From NCBI GenBank assembly GCA_045631075.1, contig JAZQUC010000114.1:1-10684 (forward strand): a stretch of DNA of 10,684 nt, read 5' to 3'. Shown here piece after piece: positions 1-8,229 of the stretch. The first letter of the stretch is position 1; each line of letters begins with the position of its first letter. The position numbers and the translations under genes are program-made. Below the pieces are notes generated by a model. It was not told the DNA's origin. It worked only from the letters and a program-made list of their open reading frames with translations, and did not search any database. The DNA comes from Fimenecus sp045631075. Its GTDB lineage: Bacteria; Bacillota; Clostridia; Oscillospirales; Acutalibacteraceae.

Positions 1-1
1 C

Positions 2-1681
2 GACAGACCATTCCTTTCAGAAGTTTGCGAAACTGTAATCAAGGAAAATGCAAACGCATATCCAAACCTTGTTGAAAAACAGGATTACATCAAGAAAGTT
101 ATTGCTATGGAAGAAGAAAGCTTCTATAAGACAATTGACTCTGGTCTTGGTCTTCTTAATGAAATGATGGCAAATTCAAAGGATAATGTTCTTTCAGGTG
201 AAGATGCTTTCAAGCTTCAGGATACATTTGGTTTCCCAATCGACCTTACAAAGGAAATCGTTGCAGAAAATAATATGACAGTTGACGAAGATGCTTTCAA
301 GAAGTTTGTGGAAGAAGCAAGAATGAAAGCAAAGTCAGTTAAGCGTGACGGCGCTGAAACAGACTGGAGAAACAGTGGCGTATCATTTAAGGATGTTACA
401 AAAACAGAATTTACAGGATACGAAGAAAACAACACAAATGCAACTGTTGTAGCTCTTGTTTCAAACGGTGAAAGAGCAGATTTTGTAGAGTCAGGTGACG
501 CAATTCTTGTTCTCGATAAAACATCTTTCTATGCTGAAAGTGGTGGACAGGTTGGTGACACAGGTGTTATCACAATCGGTGATAGTATATTCGAAGTGAC
601 AAACACAACAAAGGATGCTGACGGTGTTGTTCTTCATCACGGTACACTCACAGGTGATGCTGTGAAGGTTGGTGACACAGCAGTTACCGTATATAACGAA
701 GAAAACAGAAAAGCAATTATGAGAAATCATACTGCTGCTCATCTTCTTCAGGCTGCACTTCGTACAGTACTTGGTACTCACGTTGAGCAGGCTGGTCAGC
801 TTGTTGACGGAAATGAAGTTCGTTTTGACTTCACACATTTCACAGGTATGACAGGTGAAGAGCTTAAAAAGGTAGAAGAACTTGTTAACGAAGAAATCCT
901 TAATGCAACAGAAATGCTTATTCGTGAAATGCCTATTGATGAAGCAAAGGCTATGGGTGCTATGGCACTTTTCGGTGAAAAGTATGGTGATGTTGTTCGT
1001 GTTGTTAAAGCAGGTGACTTCTCAACAGAACTTTGCGGTGGTACTCATGTTGACAATACAGGCAAAATCGGTCTTTTCAAGATTGTTTCTGAATCATCAG
1101 TTGCAGCAGGTGTTCGTAGAATTCAGGCTGTAACAGGTAAAAATGTTCTTAAGTATATTGATGAGAAGAATAATCTTCTTTTCGCAACAGCAGAATGCTT
1201 TAAAGTTGGTAATGTTTCTGCCCTTCCACAGAAGGCAGTTGCAGTTGCAAATGACCTTAAGGCAAAGGAAAAGGAAATTGCAAGCCTTAAAGCAGAAATC
1301 AACTCATTCAAGACTGCAGGTATTATGGCAGGTGCTGTTGATGTTAAGGGTGTTCAGCTTGTAGTTTATTATGCAGGCGAACTTGATGCTAATGGTCTTC
1401 GTAGTATGGCAGAAACTGCAAGAGATTCAGCTCCTAACACAGTTGCTGTTATTGCTGGCTCAAATGCTGAAAAGGGTACTTGTTCATTTGCTTGTGCTTG
1501 TGGTAAGGATGCAATTGCTAACGGTGCTCACGCAGGTAACATTGTTCGTGAAGTAGCAAAAGTAGCAGGCGGTTCAGGTGGCGGTAAACCTGATATGGCT
1601 ATGGCTGGTGGTAAAGATATTTCAAAGATTGATGATGCTTTGATGTCTGCAAAAGAAATTCTTGCTTCAATGATTAAATAA
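2..1681 (+). CDS. alaS: Alanyl-tRNA synthetase, 5'-truncated by the window
   Basis: Cytoplasmic class II synthetase that charges tRNA-Ala and removes mischarged Ser/Gly. The reading frame is open from base 2, so the gene begins outside the window; 559 residues are visible, against about 870-880 for the whole family, so most of the catalytic core is missing. Seen here: the editing domain with HTAAH (bases 728-742) and the CGGTH element (1034-1048), which together supply the Zn-binding His/Cys set of the AlaRS editing site, then a short coiled-coil-like stretch around 1250-1315, and the C-Ala domain with the glycine-rich GGSGGGKPD motif (1568-1594). An internal ATG at 107 is not a start, because conserved protein sequence continues upstream of it. 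Leucine is written almost always as CTT, a sign of a well-expressed native gene. The HIT gene follows 12 bases after the stop and its ribosome binding site overlaps the end of alaS. Confidence 0.97.
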   Translation, partial: DRPFLSEVCETVIKENANAYPNLVEKQDYIKKVIAMEEESFYKTIDSGLGLLNEMMANSKDNVLSGEDAFKLQDTFGFPIDLTKEIVAENNMTVDEDAFKKFVEEARMKAKSVKRDGAETDWRNSGVSFKDVTKTEFTGYEENNTNATVVALVSNGERADFVESGDAILVLDKTSFYAESGGQVGDTGVITIGDSIFEVTNTTKDADGVVLHHGTLTGDAVKVGDTAVTVYNEENRKAIMRNHTAAHLLQAALRTVLGTHVEQAGQLVDGNEVRFDFTHFTGMTGEELKKVEELVNEEILNATEMLIREMPIDEAKAMGAMALFGEKYGDVVRVVKAGDFSTELCGGTHVDNTGKIGLFKIVSESSVAAGVRRIQAVTGKNVLKYIDEKNNLLFATAECFKVGNVSALPQKAVAVANDLKAKEKEIASLKAEINSFKTAGIMAGAVDVKGVQLVVYYAGELDANGLRSMAETARDSAPNTVAVIAGSNAEKGTCSFACACGKDAIANGAHAGNIVREVAKVAGGSGGGKPDMAMAGGKDISKIDDALMSAKEILASMIK

Positions 1682-1693
1682 GGGGAAACGATT

Positions 1694-2032
1694 ATGGATT
1701 GTCTTTTTTGTAAAATAGCAAACGGTGAAATTCCATCAAATAAGGTTTACGAGGACGATAAAATCCTTGCTTTTCACGATATTGCACCTCAGGCTCCTGT
1801 TCATGTGCTTGTAATTCCAAAGGAACATGTTGCAAGCAGTGCAAATGATGTGAATGCAGAAAACTGTGAAGCAATCGGATATCTTTTCGCAAAAATTCCT
1901 GAAATTGCTCGCCTTGCAGGTGTTGACAGCTACAGAATTATTAACAACTGTGGTGACGAGGCAGGTCAGACTGTAAAGCACATTCATTTCCACATTTTAA
2001 GTGGTGATAATTTATCAGAAAAACTTGTTTAA
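1694..2032 (+). CDS. HIT-family protein (HinT-like purine nucleoside phosphoramidase)
   Basis: Small cytoplasmic nucleotide hydrolase or transferase of the histidine-triad superfamily, 112 residues, the usual length for HinT-type proteins. The N-terminus begins DCLFCKIANGEIPSNKVYED, the classical HIT opening with two cysteines (possible zinc site), and the C-terminal signature HIHFHIL (residues 96-102) is the histidine triad His-x-His-x-His, whose central residues carry the nucleotidyl intermediate. HinT enzymes hydrolyse AMP-lysine and aminoacyl-adenylates, which fits its place directly behind alaS, though that link is inference. ATG at 1694 is preceded by AGGGGA at 1681-1686, overlapping the last base of the alaS stop. 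The following comEC ribosome binding site overlaps the TAA stop, so the genes are likely cotranscribed. Confidence 0.95.
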   Translation: MDCLFCKIANGEIPSNKVYEDDKILAFHDIAPQAPVHVLVIPKEHVASSANDVNAENCEAIGYLFAKIPEIARLAGVDSYRIINNCGDEAGQTVKHIHFHILSGDNLSEKLV

Positions 2033-2047
2033 GGAGTGTTTAAGTTG
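2031..2047 (+). promoter_or_regulatory. Ribosome binding site that sets a TTG start for comEC
   Basis: AAGGAG at 2031-2036 is a near-perfect Shine-Dalgarno site. It overlaps the TAA stop of the HIT gene (2030-2032). A GTG in frame at 2036 would sit inside this site and cannot use it, whereas TTG at 2045 lies 8 bases downstream, the ideal distance. The comEC start is therefore placed at 2045. Confidence 0.8.
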
Positions 2048-4123
2048 AAAAGACCAATGGCTACAATCGGCTTTTCAATGCTTTTAACATTTCTTTTAAT
2101 CACAAATATTACACATAAGGTGACTATTGCGCTTTTGACAGGTGCAATAGTCATTTTTGCTTTGTTTTTGATTTTCAAGAAATTGCGGAAAAACTTATCC
2201 GTAATTTTTGCGTTGTTTGGCTTTATTGTGTTTACACTTTCATTCATTTCAGCAGAAAAATATTACTTTAATGAAAAGTCAGAAATGGAAAATGAACAAT
2301 ATTTTCAAGGTGTTGTATGTGAAATTCCCAATGATTCTGATTATGCTTTTTCTTACATAGTGAAAATTGAAAACAAAAACTATAAAATTCGCTATGTGTC
2401 TGAAACTGACCATTTTCTTCGTGAAGGTGACATTGTAAAGGTTAACGGAAAATGTAATAACGAAATTCAGGAAAAGGATTTGTTCGGTAATTCACTTTCA
2501 TCAAAAATCTATTTTACTTTTTTTGAAAGTGATGAATGCAGTATCAGAAAAACAGGTGAGATTAATTATTACTATAAAAATATAGGTGCTGTTAAACGAA
2601 ATTTTTCTGAAGTCGTTACAAAATATCTTCCTGGCAGAAACGGTGCTATTGCACGTGCAATTACAATAGGTGACAAGACAGAACTTGATGAAAAGGTTAC
2701 GGAGTATTTTAAATTCTGCGGAACATCACATTTGCTTGTTATATCGGGACTTCATCTCTCTTTAGTATCAGTATTTATAGTGAATTTTCTGAATAAATTT
2801 TCTAAATTAAGGAAATATTCCTCGTGTATAGGACTTTTCTGTTTGCTTATTTATTCAGCAGTTACAGGTTTCGGTGTTTCGGTTTTACGAGCAGGAGCAA
2901 TGGTAGCTGCTGTGCTTGTGGCAAAATTATTCAATCGTGATGCTGACAGTATAAATTCCATAGGATTTGCAGTAACATTTATACTTCTTATCAATCCGTT
3001 TGCACCTTTTTCTGTGGGGCTATGGTTGAGCGTTCTTTCAACACTTGGTTTGCTTACATATGCAGGTAAAATAAAAATATGGTTAAGTGAAAAAGTCAGC
3101 GGAAAAGTAATTTCGAAATCCTCATTGTTCAATCTTTTTATCAATGCATTTTCAATAAGCTTTGCAACAATGGTTTTTACATTACCTGTGTTTATTTTTA
3201 AATTTAAAATGGTGTCAATTGTATCGGTTGTGACAAATTTCCTTATGGTAGATGCAGCACTTGTTATGATGATTTCTACTTTTGCGGGTGTATTATCACA
3301 CATTATTTTCTTAAAACCGATTTCGCAGGTTTGCTTTTTAATAACAGGTGTAATCGGAGAGTTTCTTCATACTATTGCAGAAAAAATCGGTATGTGGGAA
3401 TGGTCAACAATATCGTTGGAGCATAAATACTACAAATATTTCTTTATAGTAGCAATTGTGTGTATCAGTATCACTTTGCTGGTGAAAAAACAAAAACCTT
3501 GTTTACTTAAATATGCAACAATGTTACTTTCACTATCATTTATTATATTGACAACATATTGTGTGTGGTTTAGCTATAACACTCCTACGGTGGAAATAGT
3601 AGGAACAGACCGTAATCCTGTTATAACTGTTAATTGCAACAATGAAACTGTGTTAATAGGTACACAGAAACACAAAAATATCGACATAATAAAGGCTGTG
3701 CTGAACAAACATAATAAAAAACAACCTGATATGCTTGTGGTGACGGAAAATCGTTCAGAAGTAATATCAGAAACGATAAATATTTATAATAATTTTGGTA
3801 AAACAAATACCTGTTTTTATAGTTCGTCACCAAAAATCTTTGAAGAAACATCAAAGGATTCAATCAGGGGATTTTCAATAAATGGAAATATCAGGGCAGA
3901 ATTTATAGAAAACGATTTTATACAGATTTCGGCTGATAATAAGTGTGTTATTATCGCAGAATGTAAAAACGCAGAAAATATATTTGAAAACAAAGAAGAT
4001 TGTGATATAATAATTGTGTATGGAAAAAATTTATCTGAATATGAAGATTTGCTTAAAGAAAATCAAGGGGATATTCAGATAATTTCTCTTGTCAAAGGAG
4101 AAAAAGTAACGATTAATTTTTAG
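2045..4123 (+). CDS. comEC: ComEC/Rec2-family DNA internalisation protein
   Basis: Polytopic membrane channel that carries single-stranded DNA into the cytoplasm during natural transformation. Starting from TTG 2045 it has 692 residues, somewhat shorter than the ~770 of B. subtilis ComEC. Order of parts: two or three N-terminal membrane segments (about residues 5-70), a soluble OB-fold-like (DUF4131) region (about 85-170), then the competence core with many membrane segments (about 195-510). The core carries the family hallmark GTSHLLVISGLHL at residues 226-238. The last ~175 residues sit where ComEC proteins carry a metallo-beta-lactamase-like domain, but the metal-binding motif is not recognisable: the segment that should read TH-x-D-x-DH reads VVTENRSEVI (565-574). 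The gene mixes TTG/TTA/CTT leucine codons, unlike alaS, as expected for a weakly expressed membrane protein. holA follows 17 bases after the stop, a neighbour pair common in Firmicutes. Confidence 0.93.
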   Translation: MKRPMATIGFSMLLTFLLITNITHKVTIALLTGAIVIFALFLIFKKLRKNLSVIFALFGFIVFTLSFISAEKYYFNEKSEMENEQYFQGVVCEIPNDSDYAFSYIVKIENKNYKIRYVSETDHFLREGDIVKVNGKCNNEIQEKDLFGNSLSSKIYFTFFESDECSIRKTGEINYYYKNIGAVKRNFSEVVTKYLPGRNGAIARAITIGDKTELDEKVTEYFKFCGTSHLLVISGLHLSLVSVFIVNFLNKFSKLRKYSSCIGLFCLLIYSAVTGFGVSVLRAGAMVAAVLVAKLFNRDADSINSIGFAVTFILLINPFAPFSVGLWLSVLSTLGLLTYAGKIKIWLSEKVSGKVISKSSLFNLFINAFSISFATMVFTLPVFIFKFKMVSIVSVVTNFLMVDAALVMMISTFAGVLSHIIFLKPISQVCFLITGVIGEFLHTIAEKIGMWEWSTISLEHKYYKYFFIVAIVCISITLLVKKQKPCLLKYATMLLSLSFIILTTYCVWFSYNTPTVEIVGTDRNPVITVNCNNETVLIGTQKHKNIDIIKAVLNKHNKKQPDMLVVTENRSEVISETINIYNNFGKTNTCFYSSSPKIFEETSKDSIRGFSINGNIRAEFIENDFIQISADNKCVIIAECKNAENIFENKEDCDIIIVYGKNLSEYEDLLKENQGDIQIISLVKGEKVTINF

Positions 4124-4140
4124 TGTAACGGGAGAAGAAA

Positions 4141-5181
4141 ATGGCGCTTATTTATGAGGCAGATTTAAAAAGACAGATTAAAGAAAAAAATATGTCAAAC
4201 TGCTATCTTTTTTACGGAAGTGAAGAATACTTAAAACAGTTTTATGCTGAAAAGATTTGTAAAACTTTTGTAACGCCAGGTAGCGAAACATTCAGTCTGC
4301 GTAAATATGACGGTAAGGAAAATACCCTTGACGATGTGCTTGAGGGTGCTTCATCTATGCCTTTTATGAGTGAATACTGTGTTGTAATTGCTCGTGATTT
4401 TCCATTGGATACGCTCAATAATGACGATAAAAACAAGCTAACAGTTTTTTTGGAAAACACCCCAGATACATCAATAACAATTTTCTGGATGGATAGTATT
4501 GAGGTTTTGCCTAAAAACGCAAAATGGAAATGGGTTGTTGAAAACTTTCAACAATGTGCTACAATCGTTGATTTCGAAAAACCGACAGGAAGAAATCTTT
4601 TAAAGCTTCTTTGTGCCTATGCATCACGACAGGGCTGTATGATGAGTGACAGTACTGCATCATACCTTGTTGAAATTGCAGGTGACGGACTTAATACATT
4701 GTTTAATGAAATTCAGAAAGCAGCCAACTTTGCAGGTCAAGGGAACGAAATTACCCGTGATTGCATTGATGGTGTTGCTGTCCGTTCACTTGAAGCAAAG
4801 ATTTTTGATTTGGCAAAGCTTATTCTTAACCAGAATCCGCAAGGCGCATTGGAACTTCTTCACATACTTATGATGCAGAAAGCAGAGCCTATTGATATTT
4901 TTGGTGTTATTTTAATGTCTTTCCTTGATGTTTATCGTGTTAAGGTCTCGGTGTCAGGCGGAGAAAGTATGCTCTATCCTGCAAAAATATTTGATTATCG
5001 CAACAAGGATTTTCGTCTTAAAAATGCTGACAGATATGCAAAATCTCTTTCTATGGAACAAATCCGCGAATGCTTTGACTGTTTTGCCCAAGCCGATAAA
5101 TCACTTAAAAGCACAGCACAGAACGGTGAATTGATTCTTGAAAAACTTATAGTGAAGATTTCACTTATAATAGCAAGGTGA
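4141..5181 (+). CDS. holA: DNA polymerase III delta subunit (clamp loader)
   Basis: Subunit of the clamp-loader complex that opens the beta sliding clamp and helps place it on primed DNA. The 346 residues match the usual length of HolA (about 330-345). The N-terminus has the family pattern NCYLFYGSEEYL (about residues 20-31), a AAA+-like domain without a working Walker A site, as expected for delta, followed by a mostly helical C-terminal half (about 210-346) that fits the delta collar domain. ATG 4141 is preceded by GGAG at 4131-4134 with 6 bases between. It lies 17 bases after comEC and its TGA stop (5179-5181) is part of the ribosome binding site of rnmV, so translation of the two is probably coupled. 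Identification rests on family resemblance and on the comEC neighbour; no close paralogue fits better. Confidence 0.9.
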   Translation: MALIYEADLKRQIKEKNMSNCYLFYGSEEYLKQFYAEKICKTFVTPGSETFSLRKYDGKENTLDDVLEGASSMPFMSEYCVVIARDFPLDTLNNDDKNKLTVFLENTPDTSITIFWMDSIEVLPKNAKWKWVVENFQQCATIVDFEKPTGRNLLKLLCAYASRQGCMMSDSTASYLVEIAGDGLNTLFNEIQKAANFAGQGNEITRDCIDGVAVRSLEAKIFDLAKLILNQNPQGALELLHILMMQKAEPIDIFGVILMSFLDVYRVKVSVSGGESMLYPAKIFDYRNKDFRLKNADRYAKSLSMEQIRECFDCFAQADKSLKSTAQNGELILEKLIVKISLIIAR

Positions 5182-5189
5182 CCGCTGTG
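5176..5189 (+). promoter_or_regulatory. Ribosome binding site that sets a GTG start for rnmV, overlapping the holA stop
   Basis: AGGTGA (5176-5181) matches the anti-Shine-Dalgarno sequence and contains the TGA stop of holA. GTG at 5187 is 5 bases downstream. An earlier in-frame GTG at 5178 lies inside this site and would have no upstream site of its own. Starting at 5187 gives a protein beginning MIKINEAVIVEGK, the normal RNase M5 N-terminus. Confidence 0.75.
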
Positions 5190-5780
5190 ATAAAGATAAA
5201 TGAAGCAGTAATAGTTGAAGGAAAATATGACAAAATAAAGCTTTCAGGAATTCTTGATACAATTATTATAGAAACTGATGGCTTTGCAATATTTAAGAAC
5301 AAGGAAAAGCAACAGCTTATCCGTTTTCTTGCAGAAAAACGCGGAATTGTTATCTTGACAGATAGCGACGGTGCGGGGTTTAAAATCCGTTCTTTCATAA
5401 AAGGGATAACCAAAAGTGAAAATGTGAAAAATGTGTATATTCCCGATGTTTACGGAAAAGAAAAAAGAAAAACCGAATTTTCAAAAGAAGGAAAAATCGG
5501 TGTTGAGGGAATGAAAGTCGATATCATTATAGATGCATTAAAAAAAGCAGGTGTTATTTATAGTGAGAATGAAAAGAAAACAAGTCGTGAAATCACCCAC
5601 ACAGATTTTTTTGAAGACGGTATAAGTGGTGGTGAAAACAGCAGTTTTATTCGTAAAGCTCTTGCAAAAGAACTTGGACTTCCCGAAAAAATCAGTTCGT
5701 CTTCACTTCTTAAAATCATAAATTCATATATGACTTACGAAGAATATAAACAAATCATTGAAAAAATGTACAATAGTTAA
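5187..5780 (+). CDS. rnmV: Ribonuclease M5 (5S rRNA maturation)
   Basis: Toprim-domain endonuclease that trims both ends of 5S rRNA precursor, working with ribosomal protein L18 in B. subtilis. From the GTG at 5187 it has 197 residues, close to the usual ~185. The Toprim motifs are visible: the catalytic glutamate in VIVEGKYDKIKL (E11) and the DxD motif in ILTDSDGAG (D59 and D61). The conserved RNase M5 block GKIGVEGMKVDIIIDALKKA follows around residues 107-126, and a DUF4093-like C-terminal half completes it. It is the last gene of the alaS-holA run; no clear intrinsic terminator follows before the next promoter at 5789. In B. subtilis this gene sits beside ksgA (rsmA); here it follows holA with no rRNA methyltransferase visible, so its neighbourhood is different. 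Confidence 0.92.
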   Translation: MIKINEAVIVEGKYDKIKLSGILDTIIIETDGFAIFKNKEKQQLIRFLAEKRGIVILTDSDGAGFKIRSFIKGITKSENVKNVYIPDVYGKEKRKTEFSKEGKIGVEGMKVDIIIDALKKAGVIYSENEKKTSREITHTDFFEDGISGGENSSFIRKALAKELGLPEKISSSSLLKIINSYMTYEEYKQIIEKMYNS

Positions 5781-5788
5781 ATTTTCTA

Positions 5789-5817
5789 TTTCCAAATCAA
5801 GGAAAATATGATATAAT
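5789..5817 (+). promoter_or_regulatory. Extended -10 promoter for the acyl-CoA synthetase unit
   Basis: TTTCCA (5789-5794, 4 of 6 to consensus), a 17-base spacer, and a perfect TATAAT (5812-5817) preceded by TG one base upstream (5809-5810). It lies 42 bases before the ATG at 5860. It separates this unit from the rnmV operon, although read-through from upstream is possible because no terminator is seen. Confidence 0.75.
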
Positions 5818-5859
5818 AACTTTTCAAACTCAAATTTTTATGAACTTGAGGTATATAAA

Positions 5860-7632
5860 ATGCATGTTCAAAGTAAATTTCCAATAAATAAACCTTTTTA
5901 TGAGGTTCGCCAGATAAGAGATTTCAAGGATTTGATTGACCAAAGTGAAAAACTCTATTCAGAGCGTCCTGCTTATAAGCTTAGGAATAAGGACGGTGTT
6001 TATTATGAGGTTACTTATAGTAATTTCCGTCATTCAATCAATTACCTTGCAAACAGCCTTGTAAATGATGGCTATAAAAGAGCACATATTGCTGTGGTTG
6101 GTGCAAACTCATATAATTGGTCTGTAACATATCTTGCAGTAACATGTAGTGATAATGTTATTGTTCCGATTGATAAGGAATTGACAGCAGAAAATATGAT
6201 GGATGTCATTATAGATTCTGATGCAACGGTTCTTTTCGGTGATAAAAAATACATCAAACGAATTGAAGCGTTAAAGGAACAGTTACCTGAAGGCTTCCGC
6301 TTTATCTGTTTTGATGATGTTCAGATTGATGGTGTTGAACACTTTGAAGACTATATCGACATAGGAAGACAACTTTATAGAAAAGGTGTTAAGCATCTTG
6401 ATAATATTACTGTTGACCCAGAGGCAACAACTGCAATTCTCTTTACATCAGGTACAACAGGTGTGTCAAAGGGTGTTTGTCTTAGTCAGAAAAATATCTG
6501 TTCAGTTGTTATGGGTGCAGCAGGTTGCATCAAGGTTACTCCGGAAGACCAGCTTCTTTCAGTTCTTCCTATTCATCACACTTATGAATGTACAGTTGGT
6601 TTCCTTTATATCATTTATTCAGGTGCTTGTATTGCGTTCAATCAGGGACTTCGATATATTACAAGGGATTTTCAGGATATAAAACCAACATGCTTTATTA
6701 CTGTTCCGCTTCTCATTGAAAAAGTTCATGCAAAAATTATGAAGAAGATGGAAGAAAAAACAGCAGGTAAGCTTATTTTCAAACTTGGTAAATATGCATC
6801 AATGGCAAGCCGAGCAATGGGTGTTAAGGGCGTTGACAGAAAACTTTTTGCAGAGGTTATCGAAACATTTGGTGGAAGACTTCGTCTTATCGTAACGGGT
6901 GCTGCTGCTATTGACCCTCGTGTTGCAGAGGACTTTATGCATATGGGTATTGACCTTTATATCGGTTACGGTCTTACAGAATGTGCACCACTTGTTGCTT
7001 GTAATAATGACAGACTTATGCTTCCTGATTCAATCGGTACACCTATGCCTGGTGCAGAGGTTGCGATTTATAACCCTGACGCATTGGGCGTTGGTGAAAT
7101 CTGGGTAAGAGGACCAATGGTTATGAACGGGTATTATAAAAACGAAGAAGCAACTGCTGAAGTTATTACTCCTGACGGTTGGTTCCGTACAGGTGACCTT
7201 GGTACTTGTGACCGTCATAACTGTTATAAGCTTACAGGCAGAAGTAAGAATGTTATCGTTACAAAGAACGGTAAAAACATCTTCCCTGAAGAAGTCGAGC
7301 TTTACCTTAATACAAATCCGATTATTGAAGAAAGTATCGTTTTTGCTGATGATGTTGATGATGAAACACTTGTCAGTGCTATGATTTATCCTAACTATGA
7401 ACAGATTAAAAATAATCTTAAGCGTCAGGATATCACGAAGGAAGATGTTCAGAAAACAGTTGACGAAGCTGTTAAGGATGTTAACAGAAAACTTCCTAAA
7501 TACAAGAAAATCAGAAGTTATGATATAAGCGAAACTGAGTTTGAAAAAACAACAACAAAGAAAATTAAGCGTCAGGTAAATATTGATAAAAAGAAAGCAA
7601 AAAAACAGGCTGAAGAAAAAACAGAGGAATAA
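5860..7632 (+). CDS. AMP-forming acyl-CoA synthetase (long-chain fatty acid-CoA ligase family)
   Basis: Member of the ANL superfamily: activates a carboxylic acid as acyl-AMP, then transfers it to CoA or a carrier thiol. 590 residues, typical for long-chain acyl-CoA ligases. Motifs in order: the phosphate-binding loop TAILFTSGTTGVSKG (191-205), YGLTECAPL (370-378, adenine-binding region with E374), GWFRTGDLG (440-448, ribose-binding D446), the hinge GRSKNVIVTKNGKNIFPEEVE region just after 450, and the C-terminal lysine motif TTTKKIKRQ (about 564-572). The tail after this is very lysine- and glutamate-rich. No signal peptide or membrane segment. ATG 5860 has GAGGT at 5848-5852, spacing 7. The acid substrate cannot be told from sequence; FadD-like long-chain fatty acid is the closest family, so exogenous lipid activation or membrane lipid remodelling is likely. 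Five bases separate it from the flavoprotein gene. Confidence 0.9.
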   Translation: MHVQSKFPINKPFYEVRQIRDFKDLIDQSEKLYSERPAYKLRNKDGVYYEVTYSNFRHSINYLANSLVNDGYKRAHIAVVGANSYNWSVTYLAVTCSDNVIVPIDKELTAENMMDVIIDSDATVLFGDKKYIKRIEALKEQLPEGFRFICFDDVQIDGVEHFEDYIDIGRQLYRKGVKHLDNITVDPEATTAILFTSGTTGVSKGVCLSQKNICSVVMGAAGCIKVTPEDQLLSVLPIHHTYECTVGFLYIIYSGACIAFNQGLRYITRDFQDIKPTCFITVPLLIEKVHAKIMKKMEEKTAGKLIFKLGKYASMASRAMGVKGVDRKLFAEVIETFGGRLRLIVTGAAAIDPRVAEDFMHMGIDLYIGYGLTECAPLVACNNDRLMLPDSIGTPMPGAEVAIYNPDALGVGEIWVRGPMVMNGYYKNEEATAEVITPDGWFRTGDLGTCDRHNCYKLTGRSKNVIVTKNGKNIFPEEVELYLNTNPIIEESIVFADDVDDETLVSAMIYPNYEQIKNNLKRQDITKEDVQKTVDEAVKDVNRKLPKYKKIRSYDISETEFEKTTTKKIKRQVNIDKKKAKKQAEEKTEE

Positions 7633-7637
7633 TAAAA

Positions 7638-8228
7638 ATGATTTTTGGTCAGGATAATCTTGAAAACAATTCAAACGGTCTTACCGTAATGGCAATTATG
7701 GCGTCACCAAGAAAAAACGGCTACACAGCAAAGCTTCTTGGTAGTCTTTTGCGTGAATTCCCAAAAGGAACAAATTTTGATATTGTAAATGCATATGAAC
7801 TTAATCCCGTACCTTGTAATGCTTGTGGCTATTGCAAGGCAGGTAACGGTTGCACAAAAAAAGACCTTGAGGATTTTTGGGTAAGGTTTGAAAATGCAGA
7901 CATAATCGTTTTTGCAACACCTATTTATTTTATGGGTGTTCCTGCACCATTCAAAGCATTGATTGACCGTTTTCAGCGTTATTATGAAGCAAGATTTCGT
8001 CGCAATATGAAAAATCCGATTGAAAAACATCGAAAAGCATTGCTTATTGTAACAAGTGGCTCTGACGGTGAAATCGGATACGAAGTAATCAAGCACCAGC
8101 TTTTACAGGCGTTTTCAGTTCTTAATATTGAACTTTGCGGTGTAACACTTGCGAAAAATACTGATAAATGTGGTGTTGATAATACAGATGTTGACAGAGC
8201 AAGAGCATTATATTGGAAGGTGAGATAA
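7638..8228 (+). CDS. Flavodoxin-fold reductase of the iron-sulfur flavoprotein (Isf) / NADPH-dependent FMN reductase family
   Basis: Cytoplasmic flavoprotein of 196 residues. Visible parts: the FMN-phosphate loop ASPRKNGYT (residues 22-30), a compact cysteine cluster PCNACGYCKAGNGC with C60, C63, C66 and C72 (C-x2-C-x2-C-x5-C), which has the spacing of the 4Fe-4S motif of archaeal and clostridial Isf proteins, and the flavin-ring contact region FATPIYFMGVPAPFKALIDR (about 92-111). It probably moves electrons between a low-potential donor and an unknown acceptor; the partner is not evident. ATG 7638 follows AGAGGA at 7623-7628; a later in-frame ATG at 7689 would still keep the FMN loop but has a weaker site. 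Only one base separates its stop from the thioredoxin start, so cotranslation with a thioredoxin is likely. Confidence 0.85.
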   Translation: MIFGQDNLENNSNGLTVMAIMASPRKNGYTAKLLGSLLREFPKGTNFDIVNAYELNPVPCNACGYCKAGNGCTKKDLEDFWVRFENADIIVFATPIYFMGVPAPFKALIDRFQRYYEARFRRNMKNPIEKHRKALLIVTSGSDGEIGYEVIKHQLLQAFSVLNIELCGVTLAKNTDKCGVDNTDVDRARALYWKVR

Positions 8229-8229
8229 A

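Noticed and set aside
882..1556. Several plus-strand frames of 60-83 codons within alaS
   Set aside because: They are out of frame with the conserved AlaRS editing and C-Ala domains and have no start signals.
2851..3303. Minus-strand open frame of 150 codons inside comEC
   Set aside because: It is the antisense shadow of membrane segments in the ComEC core and shows no recognisable domain.
5781..5811. Terminator after rnmV
   Set aside because: TTTCC and GGAAA can form only a short weak stem with no T-run behind it, and the left arm is the -35 region of the next promoter.
5829..5851. Operator or leader hairpin between promoter and acyl-CoA synthetase start
   Set aside because: CTCAA and TTGAG give just five base pairs over a long A/T loop, which is expected by chance in such DNA.
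7030..7674. Long minus-strand open frame (214 codons) across the end of the acyl-CoA synthetase
   Set aside because: It lies antisense to well-supported motifs of the synthetase, has a low-complexity Phe/Cys/Ile-rich product typical of shadow frames in A+T-rich genes, and has no promoter or ribosome binding site of note.
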